This document shows positions 11,693-21,564 of a DNA stretch of 64,000 nt, piece after piece. The position numbers and the translations under genes are program-made. The notes below the pieces were generated by a model that saw nothing but the letters and a program-made list of their open reading frames with translations, was not told the origin of the DNA and searched no databases. Every line of letters begins with the position of its first letter. The first letter of the stretch is position 1. This stretch comes from Cladochytrium replicatum (lineage: Eukaryota; Chytridiomycota; Chytridiomycetes; Cladochytriales; Cladochytriaceae): NCBI GenBank assembly GCA_025526935.1, contig JAHLKD010000108.1, forward strand, positions 62,001-126,000, read 5' to 3'.

Positions 11693-14405
11693 ATGCACCT
11701 TGCCCAGAGAGTGATCTGCGTCTTCACCCGCACCTACACAGCAAGAGTCATGCAAGCAGCTGCGAAACGTGTAAAACTCGATGGTTCATCTTCAGCTGAA
11801 CAAGGAATCTCCACAGCTGAGGATGCTGGGGCTGTTGCTGAAGAAAAACCTTCCATAAGACACATTGATTACAAGCCGTCGATCACAGAGCACCAAGTCG
11901 GGATCCGGGAATATGTGACGAAAAATCTCCGCGGCTTCTCCGGAACTATGAAGCTCAGGTTAAGATAGGAATCATTTTACCGGCCTGTATGTCTGATGGT
12001 GGTACGACTAGATTCGCCGATTTCCTCGTCAACGAGATTGCACGAGACGGGTCTGTCGTTCGAATGGAGGAGACGGATTCAGAGGAATCAGTTGAAGACG
12101 GTCTGGGGTCAGCGGAAGTTGTTGAAGGTGTGTGTGGTCACAGTAGCTCGTAGTACTGATGATTGTTGTTGATTGTTGGTATGTTCACGGCAGATGTGAA
12201 ATCAGGTCCGGATATCGATGGATTTCTCGAAAGGCTTAAGGATTATGCAAGCCCTGAAGAACTCGAGGCAGTTCGCGCGTTGATAAGCGATCCACAGCCA
12301 ACCTCTGGAACCCAACTGGCAAGCGTACGATTGGCGGTAAGCGTAGCGCTTTTTCTTGATGCAATTATGAAATATGGAGCAGGGTCAGATGGATAAGGAG
12401 CAGCGAACTGCGATCCACACGCTCGTGTCACGACACGTCCCAACGCTTTGTGAGTCTTCAACTTCTGATGGATGCATAGTTCTCTCTCGTGGACCCGGAA
12501 CATCGAACCCGAGTATGAGTCTAACACCATAGTCGACTCATCAGGGCTGATCCCATGCACTTACAGAAAAGAGGAAACGTATTGCGCGGAACTCTTGGGC
12601 TCAGAAAGGAGGCGAGTTTTGTCTGTTTCACTTGTACAAGGAAAACCGTGATACGATGGAAGCCATCAACATTGTCGCCAAAATAATGCGGTAAAGGTTT
12701 GAATCATCGTTATTGGGTCCGTCAAATTCACTGCTTCTCAAGCGTGAGCACGCGAACTTTTGGGTTCGCGGGAACCAAAGACAAGCGAGGCATCACGGTG
12801 CAGCGGATCACGGCTCACAAAATGGAGTTGGAGCGACTCCGGGGAGTTAATTCTCGATTGAGAGGGATGCAACTTGGAAATTTTAGGTATAATTTAGCGT
12901 GGTGTGTATCCTCGCCTGCGTGCCACAGCCCAAAACGATGATCTAACACGTTGATTTGCTGTCGTAGATACGTTGAAAAAGGGCTTCGATTAGGCGATTT
13001 GTCTGGGAACCGTTTCGGGATCGTACTGAGGTGGTCTAATGTAAATGTTCAATCGGACGTCGTGCTTAGTTTTTGGTCTTTACTCCAGGGATGTCAAAGC
13101 ACAGGATGAGAAAAACATACACGAAGCTCTATCCTCACTGCGAGAAAACGGGTTCATCAATTACTACGGATTGCAGCGATTTGGGACGAGCACCATCTCT
13201 ACACACGAAGCAGGGAAGCTTCTTTTATCCGGCAAGATTAAGGAAGCATTGGATCTTATTTTGATGCACAAGGGTGATGGTATGCCAAGAATGCTAGGTT
13301 TAGTCCAGAAGCGATTCTACTTAAAGCGTTCATTTAACAGAACGTGAGGACGTAAAGAAAGCCAGAGATGTGTGGCTAAACGAAAAGGATCCGAAGAAGG
13401 CTTTGGATATCTTTCCGAAATACTGTCAGGCGGAACGAGCAGTCCTCGGAAGCTTTGTTCGGTTTGGAGAAGCGAACGCTGCAGCAGCGTTGCAAGCAGT
13501 TGAGTACTGAGCTCAGTAACCTGGAAATCATCTAATTGAAGCTGGGCGTAGATTCCCCGACCTCTTAGGCTCATGTACGTCCACGCATATCAGAGTTATG
13601 TGTGGAACTGCATGGCATCAGAGAGAATACAACTGGGGCTACAACCCATTGTCGGAGACTTGGTTGTCAGGTCTTCCCAAACATCTGTTGCAACAACAAA
13701 ACCTGCGGAGTCGCTGTCAGAAAACGTCGCGGAAAGTGACGAAGAGGATGGCGAAGGTGACAACGGTGGCGGATCCACGTCACTGCGAACGTCAGAGACT
13801 ACATTTGTGACCGAGGAGAACATAGCGAACTTCAAAATGGAGGATGTTGTGCTCCCTTTGCCGGGCTACGATGTCGAATATCCTCGAAACTCACTTCGTA
13901 ATATGTATGTGGATCTGATGAAGGTGGACGGGTTGGATCCGTTCGATATGCGGAGAAAGGGAAAGTGAGTGTTCGTCTTTCTTTTTGGTAGTTTTGCTGA
14001 GTCAGCCCCAGCCGAGACCTGTCGCTATCGGGAGGATACCGAAGTATTGTATCAAAAGCCAAGGATGTTGACTGGTATGACGTTCACGCGACACTAAAGC
14101 ATGAGCTGATGTTCGTTTGACAGGTCAGTAGTGCGTTATGATGATCTAACGTTGCCACTTGTTGAGGACATTGCGGGTCCGATCGTAAATGCAGTACCAG
14201 GTGAGCGAGATCCTCTAAGAAATGGCACGGTTCTCATTTCGAAATATCAGAGGGGCAATCAACTGCAGTCGTGGTCAGGCTAAGCTTAGCATCATCACAA
14301 TATGCGACAATGGCATTGCGCGAAGTACTGCGGGAGAACACAGAATCGATGTCATTCGATGTTGCTTCCGAAACGGTCAAGTCCAGCGATGACGTTGCAC
14401 CATAA
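11693..14405 (+). CDS. PUS7: Pseudouridine synthase PUS7 (TruD family)
   Basis: A multi-exon gene encodes the TruD-type fold: ITEHQVGIREYVTKNLRGFS and FADFLVNEIARDG at the N terminus, KAREND-like FHLYKENRDTMEAINIVAKI, the catalytic loop FGFAGTKDKRGITVQR (the Asp of GTKD is the nucleophile), LGDLSGNRFGIVLR, GFINYYGLQRFGT, MYVHAYQSYVWN, VVLPLPGYDVEYP, and a C-terminal VVRYDDLTLPLVEDI. An acidic Glu/Asp insert (SDEEDGEGDNGG) falls about 13735-13775. The enzyme isomerises uridine in U2 snRNA, tRNAs (position 13) and mRNAs. Two in-frame starts exist, 11693 and 11750; the first 19 residues are basic and aromatic and could act as a mitochondrial targeting segment, giving two isoforms, but this is inference. 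Confidence 0.92.
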
Positions 14406-14716
14406 CTGAACCACAAAATCAATAAAAAGAAACAACAAGGTTGGGCGCTTCCATTCCCACGCACGGGACACCAAATGCTCAGTCATCGACACGTGGATCT
14501 CCTGCACGCGTGCGAATTGTGGCAGTGCAGATCACCCTTCACAGCCACCTCGCGTGTTCGGTGAGTCATTTTTCCCTACATGGCTATATTATGGCCCCTC
14601 CCACACGGTCGCCAAACTTTCACGCTTCGTTTTGCCTGTTCTCCTCGTGCTTCCACATCCCATTAAACCAAGAACCCGCGCTTGATTCTGAGTCCGAAAC
14701 TGAATCGCTTGTCAAT

Positions 14717-16467
14717 ATGTCCAACTCTGGCTTCAAGAAGATCTTCAAGGGCCTCTTCCAGGAGGAAGCCCCCAACGGAACCGCCCAGGCTGCGAGCCGA
14801 TCGGTGACCAGCGTCGTTGCTAAGGAACCCGAGGTTGCCCACAAGCTGCCTTCCGACTTTATCTGGGGCTTCGCAACCGGTAAGCTTTGCACATCCTATT
14901 TCAACACTTCAAATCCGGATCTGACCGGCAACACAAATTTTTCTTTCTGTCATTTGCAGCATCCTACCAGATTGAGGGTGGTGTTAACGAAGGCGGTCGT
15001 GGTCCTACAATCTGGGACGTGTTCTGCAAAATTCCCGGAAAGGTGAAGGAGGGTCACTCCGGCGATGTCGCCTGCGACACATACCACCGATGGGAAGAGG
15101 ACATTGCTCTCCTCAAGCAATACGGTACGTAATTTGTAAACTGATGGCGCCGCAATGCTTATTTCGTTGGGCTTTTATCAGGCGCAAAGTCCTACCGCTT
15201 CTCTTTGGCGTGGTCCAGGATTGTTCCCACGGGCTCTCGGCATGACCCAGTGAACGAGGAGGGAATTACTTTCTACAACAACTTCATTAACGGGCTCATA
15301 GCCAACGGTATTACTCCTTTCGTCACTCTTTATCACTGGGACTTGCCACAGGGCCTTGTTGATCGTTACGGTGGACTCCTCAACTCTGACGAGTTCTCTG
15401 CTGACTTTGAGCACTACGCCAAAATCTGCTACCAGCGATTCGGTGACCGTGTGAAGCACTGGCTCACTTTCAACGAGCCTTACTGCTCCGCCAAGCTCGG
15501 ATATGGCTGGGGCGTCCACGCTCCCGGTCGCACATCGAACCGCGAGAAGAACGAAGTCGGCGACACATCAACCGAAACTTGGCGCGTAGGGCACTCTATC
15601 CTTCTCGGCCACGGAAAGGCCGTGAAGGTGTACCGTGAACACTTCCAGGCCCATCAGAAGGGACAGATCTCGATCACCCTCAACTGCGATTGGGGAGAGC
15701 CCTACACCGACTCTGAGGAAGACAAGGCTGCTGCACAGCGCTACCTTGACTTCTACGTGGGTTGGTTCGCCGACCCGATTTATCTGACCGGTGACTACCC
15801 CGAGAGCCTTCGCATTCAGCTTGGTGACCGCCTCCCCAAGTTCACTGATGAGGAGAAAGCTTTGGTTAAGGGATCTTTCGACTTCTTCGGTCTTAACCAC
15901 TACACCGCCCGCTACATCCAGGACACCGGAGTTGCACCTAAAGATGTGGACATCAACGACATCGATGGAAACTTGATCCAGCACACCGTTTCGAAGGACG
16001 GCAAGCCCATTGGTGTTCGCGCTGAGTCTGAGTGGCTCTATGTGGGTAAGTCAAACAGTAGCTGTTCTCAAAGGTGTATTTGCTCAAGTCTTGCGTGCTA
16101 CCTAGTTCCATGGGGTTGCAGAAAGCTCCTTGGCTATTTGTACAACCGCTACAAGACTCCAATCTACATGACCGAGAACGGCTGCTCTGTTCCCAACGAG
16201 ACCTCCCTCCCTCTCGAGGAGGCCCTCAACGACCAGTTCCGTGTCGACTACTACAAGGGCTACCTCAACGAGGGTCTGCTCGGTGCCATCGAAGACGGCG
16301 TCGTTGTTAAGAGCTACTTTGCCTGGTCTCTGATTGACAACTTCGAATGGGCAGACGGTCTCAGTTGCCGTTTCGGTTGCACTTACGTTGACTGGAAGAC
16401 TCTGAAGCGCACTCCGAAGAAGTCTGCTGGCTACGTCAGCTCCTTCTTCAAGGGTCAGGGCCTGTGA
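14717..16467 (+). CDS. GH1 beta-glucosidase, apparently intracellular
   Basis: Four exons (introns about 14880-14959, 15125-15181, 16046-16105) encode a GH1 enzyme of roughly 520 residues: [19 protein letters not shown] (strand 1), [25 protein letters not shown], the acid/base WLTFNEP and the nucleophile MTENG, and late [16 protein letters not shown] (aglycone site). These residues are those of retaining beta-glucosidases, so it should cleave cellobiose-like beta-glucosides. The ATG at 14717 ([17 protein letters not shown]) gives no signal peptide, suggesting a cytosolic enzyme used after uptake of oligosaccharides; an upstream in-frame ATG at 14591 gives a longer but unlikely start. The last intron (60 bases, no stop) keeps the frame if retained. 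Codon use is GC-rich and biased, implying high expression. The 14406-14716 gap looks like its promoter. Confidence 0.93.
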
Positions 16468-16728
16468 GTTTTTTGATTTGCCTTATATTACTTAGTTAGA
16501 TGACAGGCTGTTGGATTTCAATGGTCCAAACGTTTCTGCACTGATGAGCTGTCTCTATTGATCTTTTCTTTTGCTGCATGCTGTCAACTTGAGTGCTTTC
16601 CTTCCTCCGATTTTCCCTTTGCGGTGGTGGACGACTTTATGGCCAGTTAGTTTTTCTTCTGATTTAGGCGAGGATAAAAGCATAATGTGTAAACCTTACC
16701 AAAAATAAAGACCTACTTTGAATCTATC

Positions 16729-17215
16729 TTAATCAAGTGTAGCACGCACCAACAACACAAAACAGCAATCTACCTTGATGATTTTCTTCACAAACGGGTA
16801 GTCTTGATCGGTCGATCCTTCGTGATGAGAGTGGATTATGCAAGGTATGTAATCCAAAACTGATTTGAGATTGGCACATTTTCTTAAAATGTCATTAGTT
16901 CTTGTTGGTCCCACAAGCTCTGCGATGTAAAGGAGCTCCGAAACGACTGTTCAAAATATAACCCAACAACAGTACAAAGAAATTTCAAGCCCAAGATAAA
17001 AACTTATTGCCAGAAATCGATGATGCAACTCCCAAAGGTGCATGGAATGAAACACATGTGCTTAACATGATCCTCTTCTTGGGCTGCTGTGCAGCAAGGT
17101 AGATTTTCTGAATATCATTCCTCATCTCAATGTCTCTGCCAACAGGATTACACAGCAGATCCATAATCATCTCTGATTTTCTCACTACTGCACAATTCTC
17201 TGAACTTAAAATCCC
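16729..17215 (-). pseudogene. Unrecognised coding-like fragment
   Basis: Reverse-strand frames give RKSEMIMDLLCNPVGRDIEM and IQKIYLAAQQPKKRIMLSTC (17200-17010), then, after an apparent intron about 16930-17000, SELLYIAELVGPTRTNDILR and LDYIPCIIHSHHEGSTDQDY up to VKKIIK before a GT at 16771. The pieces look protein-like and in order, but no start, no end and no family could be found, and the surrounding sequence is repeat-rich. It is either a gene remnant or an internal exon pair of an unknown gene. The stretch 16468-16728 is the 3' region of the GH1 gene, with AATAAA at about 16705. Confidence 0.3.
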
Positions 17216-17230
17216 TCTTTTCTTATAGTC

Positions 17231-17992
17231 CTCACAGGCTATTATATCGGTTCATGTCAGCCCAGCATTGTACCACCTACGCCCCCTGGTTAGCAAGGCT
17301 GCACTGGACTACTGGTTCCCGGCCTGGGCAAACTCCCCCTCCAACAGATATGGACATTCTCTTAGCTCCTGGCAGGGAATACGCTCTATCAGGGCTGATG
17401 GATCCAATTTTTTGCTTTTTCACACTATCTCAATCTACCAAAAGTGCTAAATCTAGCATTAGTGAGGATCTTAACAGTCAGGTGTTCCTTTTGTCAGCTC
17501 TTCATACAATGTTAACACTCCCTATTCTGTGAATCCTGCAGCTCCCATAAAGTGAAGCTGAAATGCACAACCAGCTGCCATGACAGGCTCTTGAGTTGGT
17601 TCGTTTCTTGGTCGTGATTCTGGTAGCAAAGAAACTGAGCAGATACAAGGTGAACATGAAGCTTATAAAGAAGACAGCGGAAGAATAGGAAGATATTGGA
17701 AGTTGGAAAAATTGAGGAAGAATTATTTCAAACTGCCAGGTAAGTGAAATATTTCAATTAGTAGAAAAAATCTCAACATATGCAGTAGAAAGAAAGGTCC
17801 AGACAGAGAACAAGATGATGATCCGTGAAACAAGAACAAAGTAAGAACCATTTGAATAAAATGCAGAGTTCCTAAAGTGGTAAAGCATTGCCACTCAGGA
17901 GCATTTGAGATCAGAATTATCACATCTTGAGAGTCCAGAAACTTGGCCAAAGAACCTGCTAGAAACAAGGATTGTGAGTATGTCTGATCCAA
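17231..17992. other. Gene-poor stretch, possible retroelement debris
   Basis: No gene can be supported. Short frames such as HLRPLVSKAALDYWFPAWAN (near 17270-17330) and QIQGEHEAYKEDSGRIGRYW (near 17640-17700) look like scraps of an old protein-coding repeat, but no domain is clear. The second half is AT-rich. It adjoins the nested repeats that begin near 17993. Confidence 0.3.
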
Positions 17993-18343
17993 TTAAGGAT
18001 CGGCGGGTTTTCAGGTCTTCCGGGTCGGGTTCGGGTCCATTGACAAAATGTACCTGATCCGATAGGCGGCCTTTCAGGAAGGTTTTTCGGATCGGATCGC
18101 GTTGGGAATCAGGTCCAGAAGCAAAACCCTTATCTGGTCGAGCTTTTGACCCGAGTAAAACCTGATCTCATAAGAAAAGAAAGAAGGAAGCCATTTGTAT
18201 TTCTGTCCACGCTGACACTTTCCAAGATGACACAATCGAGATTTTGTTTTACCTTCTTGTAGTTCAAGTTAAAGAGTAAAACGTACAGGGTCAGGGTCGC
18301 GTACGGGTTTTGATAACTGTGGGTCCGGGTTTGGCGCTGCTCC

Positions 18344-18440
18344 TGTGAGTCTCCACTAGCTCTTGTGTAGAGAGGAATGTGGTCACATGTGTATTGATTT
18401 ACGGCAGGACGGCACATTTGTGTAGAGTGCAAGTTTGACA
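18344..18440 (-). repeat. 3' LTR of the copia-type element
   Basis: The repeat starts TGTGAGTCTC and ends GTTTGACA as written, so it is bounded TG...CA in both orientations. Against the partner LTR I count about seven mismatches and one single-base gap in 97 bases, so the insertion is not recent. Confidence 0.8.
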
Positions 18441-19084
18441 CTCCCCCTCACTGAACAAATGTAAACGCATAGAGAAATGAAACTAAACATAGTGCTCTAG
18501 GAAATATATCGGCGATGAAGAATCATAGAGCGAAAAGAAATGGAAGAACGATTTTTGTCTTTTGCCACAAAAGAACTAAAGCCCAACCAAAGAATAAAAT
18601 GCATATTGGCTCTCTCCCCCTCAAATCAACATCGTTGACCAACTCGTGATATTTAGCGCATAGAGACTCCCCCTTTTGGACAAGGATGTCATAGAAGGAA
18701 TATCTGCAAGAGATCGGAGACCAAGGGAATCGCGGTGTTTGGTAAACTGAATACAGCCGAGAGTTTTGGTGAGTGAGTCGGCCACGTTCACAGAAGAGGA
18801 GATTTTGGTGAGTAATTGATAATTGGGATTAGAAAATGTTAAAAAAAATAGGGAAGACTAATAAAGATAGAGAAAAAGCATCAAATCCAGCTCTTGAGCG
18901 ATATGCCGGACTTCCAAACATACACCACAAAGAGTAAGGACCTAGCTAGCAAACAACTGTCAGAAAGCGAGACGGAGGGCCTTTGAACATTGATTTTCCA
19001 ATGAACGTTTTCCCAACTCCATCACTCCATCGAGATGCTGCTTACATACCAGTTCGAGCGCTGTGACTTCCACAATTTGAGGTG

Positions 19085-19170
19085 TTACCCACTCCCACGG
19101 TGGCGCCAGCATTATCCACTACCACAGTGGTGTCAGTGGGTCTGTTTTCCACTACCACAGTGGTGTCCCC
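19085..19170. repeat. Imperfect tandem palindromic repeat inside the LTR element
   Basis: Units built on CCACTACCACAGTGGTGTC recur near 19117 and 19149, with a diverged copy (CCACTCCCACGGTGGCG) near 19088. CCAC...GTGG makes each core self-complementary. On the reverse strand they read as Thr/Val-rich peptide (GDTTVVVENRPTDTTVVVDN), so they are probably part of the disordered region of the element's former polyprotein. Confidence 0.55.
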
Positions 19171-20010
19171 ATTGTCAATGTCACTTTCAGGTTGCACATG
19201 AGATGTTTTTGACCTATTAATATGATAGGTCTTTTTGCGTTTGTTGTTGACGTGGCGAGTAGGTGATGGAGTAGTGTTTTGTTTGCGAGGTTGTTGGCGT
19301 TGTTGGTCAGGTTATTGTTTTCGAAGGTGTTTAGGCTGACCACCTGGTGCGCATCGAACAGGAGGGACGTTCACTGGCGTTGTTGTGGTGTCTGGTGGTG
19401 CATCTGATGTTGATGTACTGGGGCGTTGTCGTTTTTGTGATGATGGTGCCTGAATGATTGTGGGTGGTTCTGCAGCAGTGATCGCACGTTGAGTGAGAGA
19501 TTCGCGGTTTGCTGGATTTGGGTGAGGGAATGGCATCTGAGTGGGCCAGTTATCGATTGGGAATACAGTCAGAGATGATGGTAGTTGCTGGTCTTCGGTA
19601 GGGATGTAGTTCTGGGAAAGAAGATTCGTCAAAAACACAATCAGCAAAGCGAGCAGTGAACACATAGCCTGGAAATGGGTCCAGCGCCTTGATAATTCTT
19701 GGTGTATTCGCCGATGGAGATGGCTAATGAGTGAACTGAGGAGGTTTTTGTTCGAGATGGAGGTGGTGCAGGAACCCAGACAGATTTTTGCTAAGTCCAT
19801 TCTGCCATCATCATTTATGTCAGGGATAACTTTGTTTTTTGTCCAAAAATGAGCGGAGACTGTGGGCGATGGCGATTTTCTGGATGTTGGCATGCCAGGC
19901 AATCCAGTTGGATTCATCAGTCTGTAGAGTGTGTGTGTGGGGGGGGGGACGTTTTCCTTCCAGTTTGGAGCTTGATCGCCGATGATTAGGAGCAGTGCGT
20001 GCTGATAACG

Positions 20011-20106
20011 TGTGAGTCTCTACTAGCAGTTGTGTTGAGAGGAACGTTGTCACATGTGTATTGATTTATGGCAGACGGCACATTTGTGTAGAGTGCAAGT
20101 TTGACA
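20011..20106 (-). repeat. 5' LTR of the copia-type element
   Basis: The partner of the repeat at 18344-18440, in the same orientation, with the GCTCC duplication directly after its outer end. On its inner side lies the GTTATCAGCACG primer-binding-type sequence (about 19998-20009, reverse strand). Confidence 0.8.
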
Positions 20107-20215
20107 GCTCCCCAGACATACACGCCCCGACATTCGGGTTTTTTCGGGTTGATTCTCTAACCCGGACCTGACCCGGACCCGCCGAACCTTTGATCCGATT
20201 GACTACTTATGTCCA

Positions 20216-21564
20216 CGCTACAAACCTAGTTGTAGTTGTGGCATGAAGTAAGTTGAACATTTACCCTTTTGTTAACCTGCCTGGTTTTGAGGCTAAGCGC
20301 CAAGCTGAGCGGAAAGAACTCTTTTGCCCACGAGAAACAAGCTATTGTCCAATAAAACCGGCAAGGTATCTTTGGGAAACACGTAAGTTTTAACAGACAT
20401 TTCAAAACATATTGCACTTAGTGAGATGCTGCACAGCTTGCAGCCATCACGATTTTGAAAGCACATGTGCAAGTGACAGTAACCAAGGCCAGTTTTGAAG
20501 ACGAGAAGGTTTTACCGGATCAAGGTCGCACATGAACTAGAGTGGAGATTTAAGATTCGAGAATCACGCCGGTAATATTTCAAGTAACAAAACTGGAGGT
20601 AAGAATACATGATGATAAGACTTACAAAGGAATTGACTCTGAGACAACATGATAAGAACAATACCTTGAATAGCGATCCTACCATGGAGAGCTTCAATTC
20701 TTGAGATTTGGGATAGATACGGGATGTTCACTGACCGGAGAATATCCAGAGCCATCGGGTAGTTTCTTCCATGCCATCTAATGCAACATCTTGACGCTAA
20801 TCGCTAATCGATACATTTTCAGTACAGATATCGCCTTCCTACACAGCACTTTATGCGCTCCATTCCCGCAAAGCCATGTATTCACACGAAATGGTCCAGT
20901 GTCCGTCATACAATAGCGCTCAGAACCTCGGATCTGAACCTTCCCAACGTATCCCGCACTTGCGCCTCTATCTTCCTCCGACTTTCATGTTGCTGCCTGT
21001 CCCGCTATTCCCGTACAAGCTGAACTGCCCACAATTGCACCACGTTCATGCTTCTGGAGATTGTGCAAATTTTGTTTCCTTTCCTTCCGGCCGTCGCCGT
21101 GATCGATACCACAGCTGCCGCTGTGCGATCGCTTAAGAGCATCGAGATTCTCGAGTTCCTTGCTGAAGAACGATGAGACCGCCGCAAATCAGAGCCCGTG
21201 CAAGGGAGGAGCACGTTTCTGCGTTGCTCATTTCTTGCTTAGCGAGAAGTTCATTGGATTCTTTCGTGATGAAGGATTGCAATTCGTTCGTGTGGGCTGG
21301 CACAATTCATGCGAGATGATCATGAGTTGGTATTGGGAGATCATGGTTATGGGGTTCACCGAGGCATGTTAACCGAAAGACGTTTGGAGGACGGTGGGAG
21401 AGCGGCGACAGCTTGCGGAGGTGAGCGTACAAGAGCAGATCGCGGCACTCGGACATTTTGCTGCCGACGACGGGTTGAGCTGAAGTTGAGTTGGAACAGA
21501 GATTTGGCTATGGTTTTTATGTTTTTCATTTTTCAGCATTCTCAGTAGCAACAATTGCCACCCT
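20216..21564. other. No supportable gene; scattered coding-like scraps
   Basis: Both strands hold short frames only. A reverse-strand piece near 20755-20660 (MALDILRSVNIPYLSQISRI) and a forward piece near 21390-21490 (TVGERRQLAEVSVQEQIAAL) look somewhat protein-like but do not join to anything or show a family. The stretch separates the transposon cluster from the GH20 gene. Confidence 0.3.

Larger units (their letters stand above)
18344..20106 (-). mobile_element. Short copia-type LTR retroelement, internally deleted
   Basis: Two directly repeated LTRs of 96-97 bases (18344-18440 and 20011-20106) flank about 1.57 kb. A perfect 5-base target duplication GCTCC sits outside both ends (18339-18343 and 20107-20111). 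Reading on the reverse strand, a GTTATCAGCACG primer-binding-type site follows the 5' LTR, and a purine run GTGAGGGGGAG (plus-strand coordinates 18441-18452) precedes the 3' LTR. The body keeps a Gag-like start (NWIAWHANIQKIAIAHSLRS, about 19990-19850) and a copia post-integrase piece (VFTARFADCVFDE, about 19690-19640), but protease, integrase core and reverse transcriptase are gone. It would need enzymes in trans. Confidence 0.75.
17993..20215. mobile_element. GGGTC-rich element with inverted ends, carrying a nested LTR insertion
   Basis: The left edge (about 18000-18050) reads GGATCGGCGGGTTTTCAG then CGGGTCGGGTTCGGGTC. The right edge (about 20150-20205), reverse-complemented, reads GGATCAAAGGTTCGGCGGGT then CCGGGTCAGG. 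The two ends thus form an imperfect inverted repeat about 2.2 kb apart, of which 1.76 kb is a later LTR insertion. GGGTCGGGTTCGGGT-type ends are known from hAT-like non-autonomous DNA elements, so that class is a guess. No transposase is present. Exact borders and target duplication could not be fixed. Confidence 0.45.

Noticed and set aside
19085-19170. CRISPR-like short palindromic repeats
   Set aside because: Only two to three imperfect units without regular spacers, inside a retroelement in a eukaryotic genome.
20830-21400. Possible GPI ethanolamine-phosphate transferase fragment, from a GDHGYG-like string near 21320
   Set aside because: Only a few residues match by eye and the flanking frames show none of the family's other motifs.
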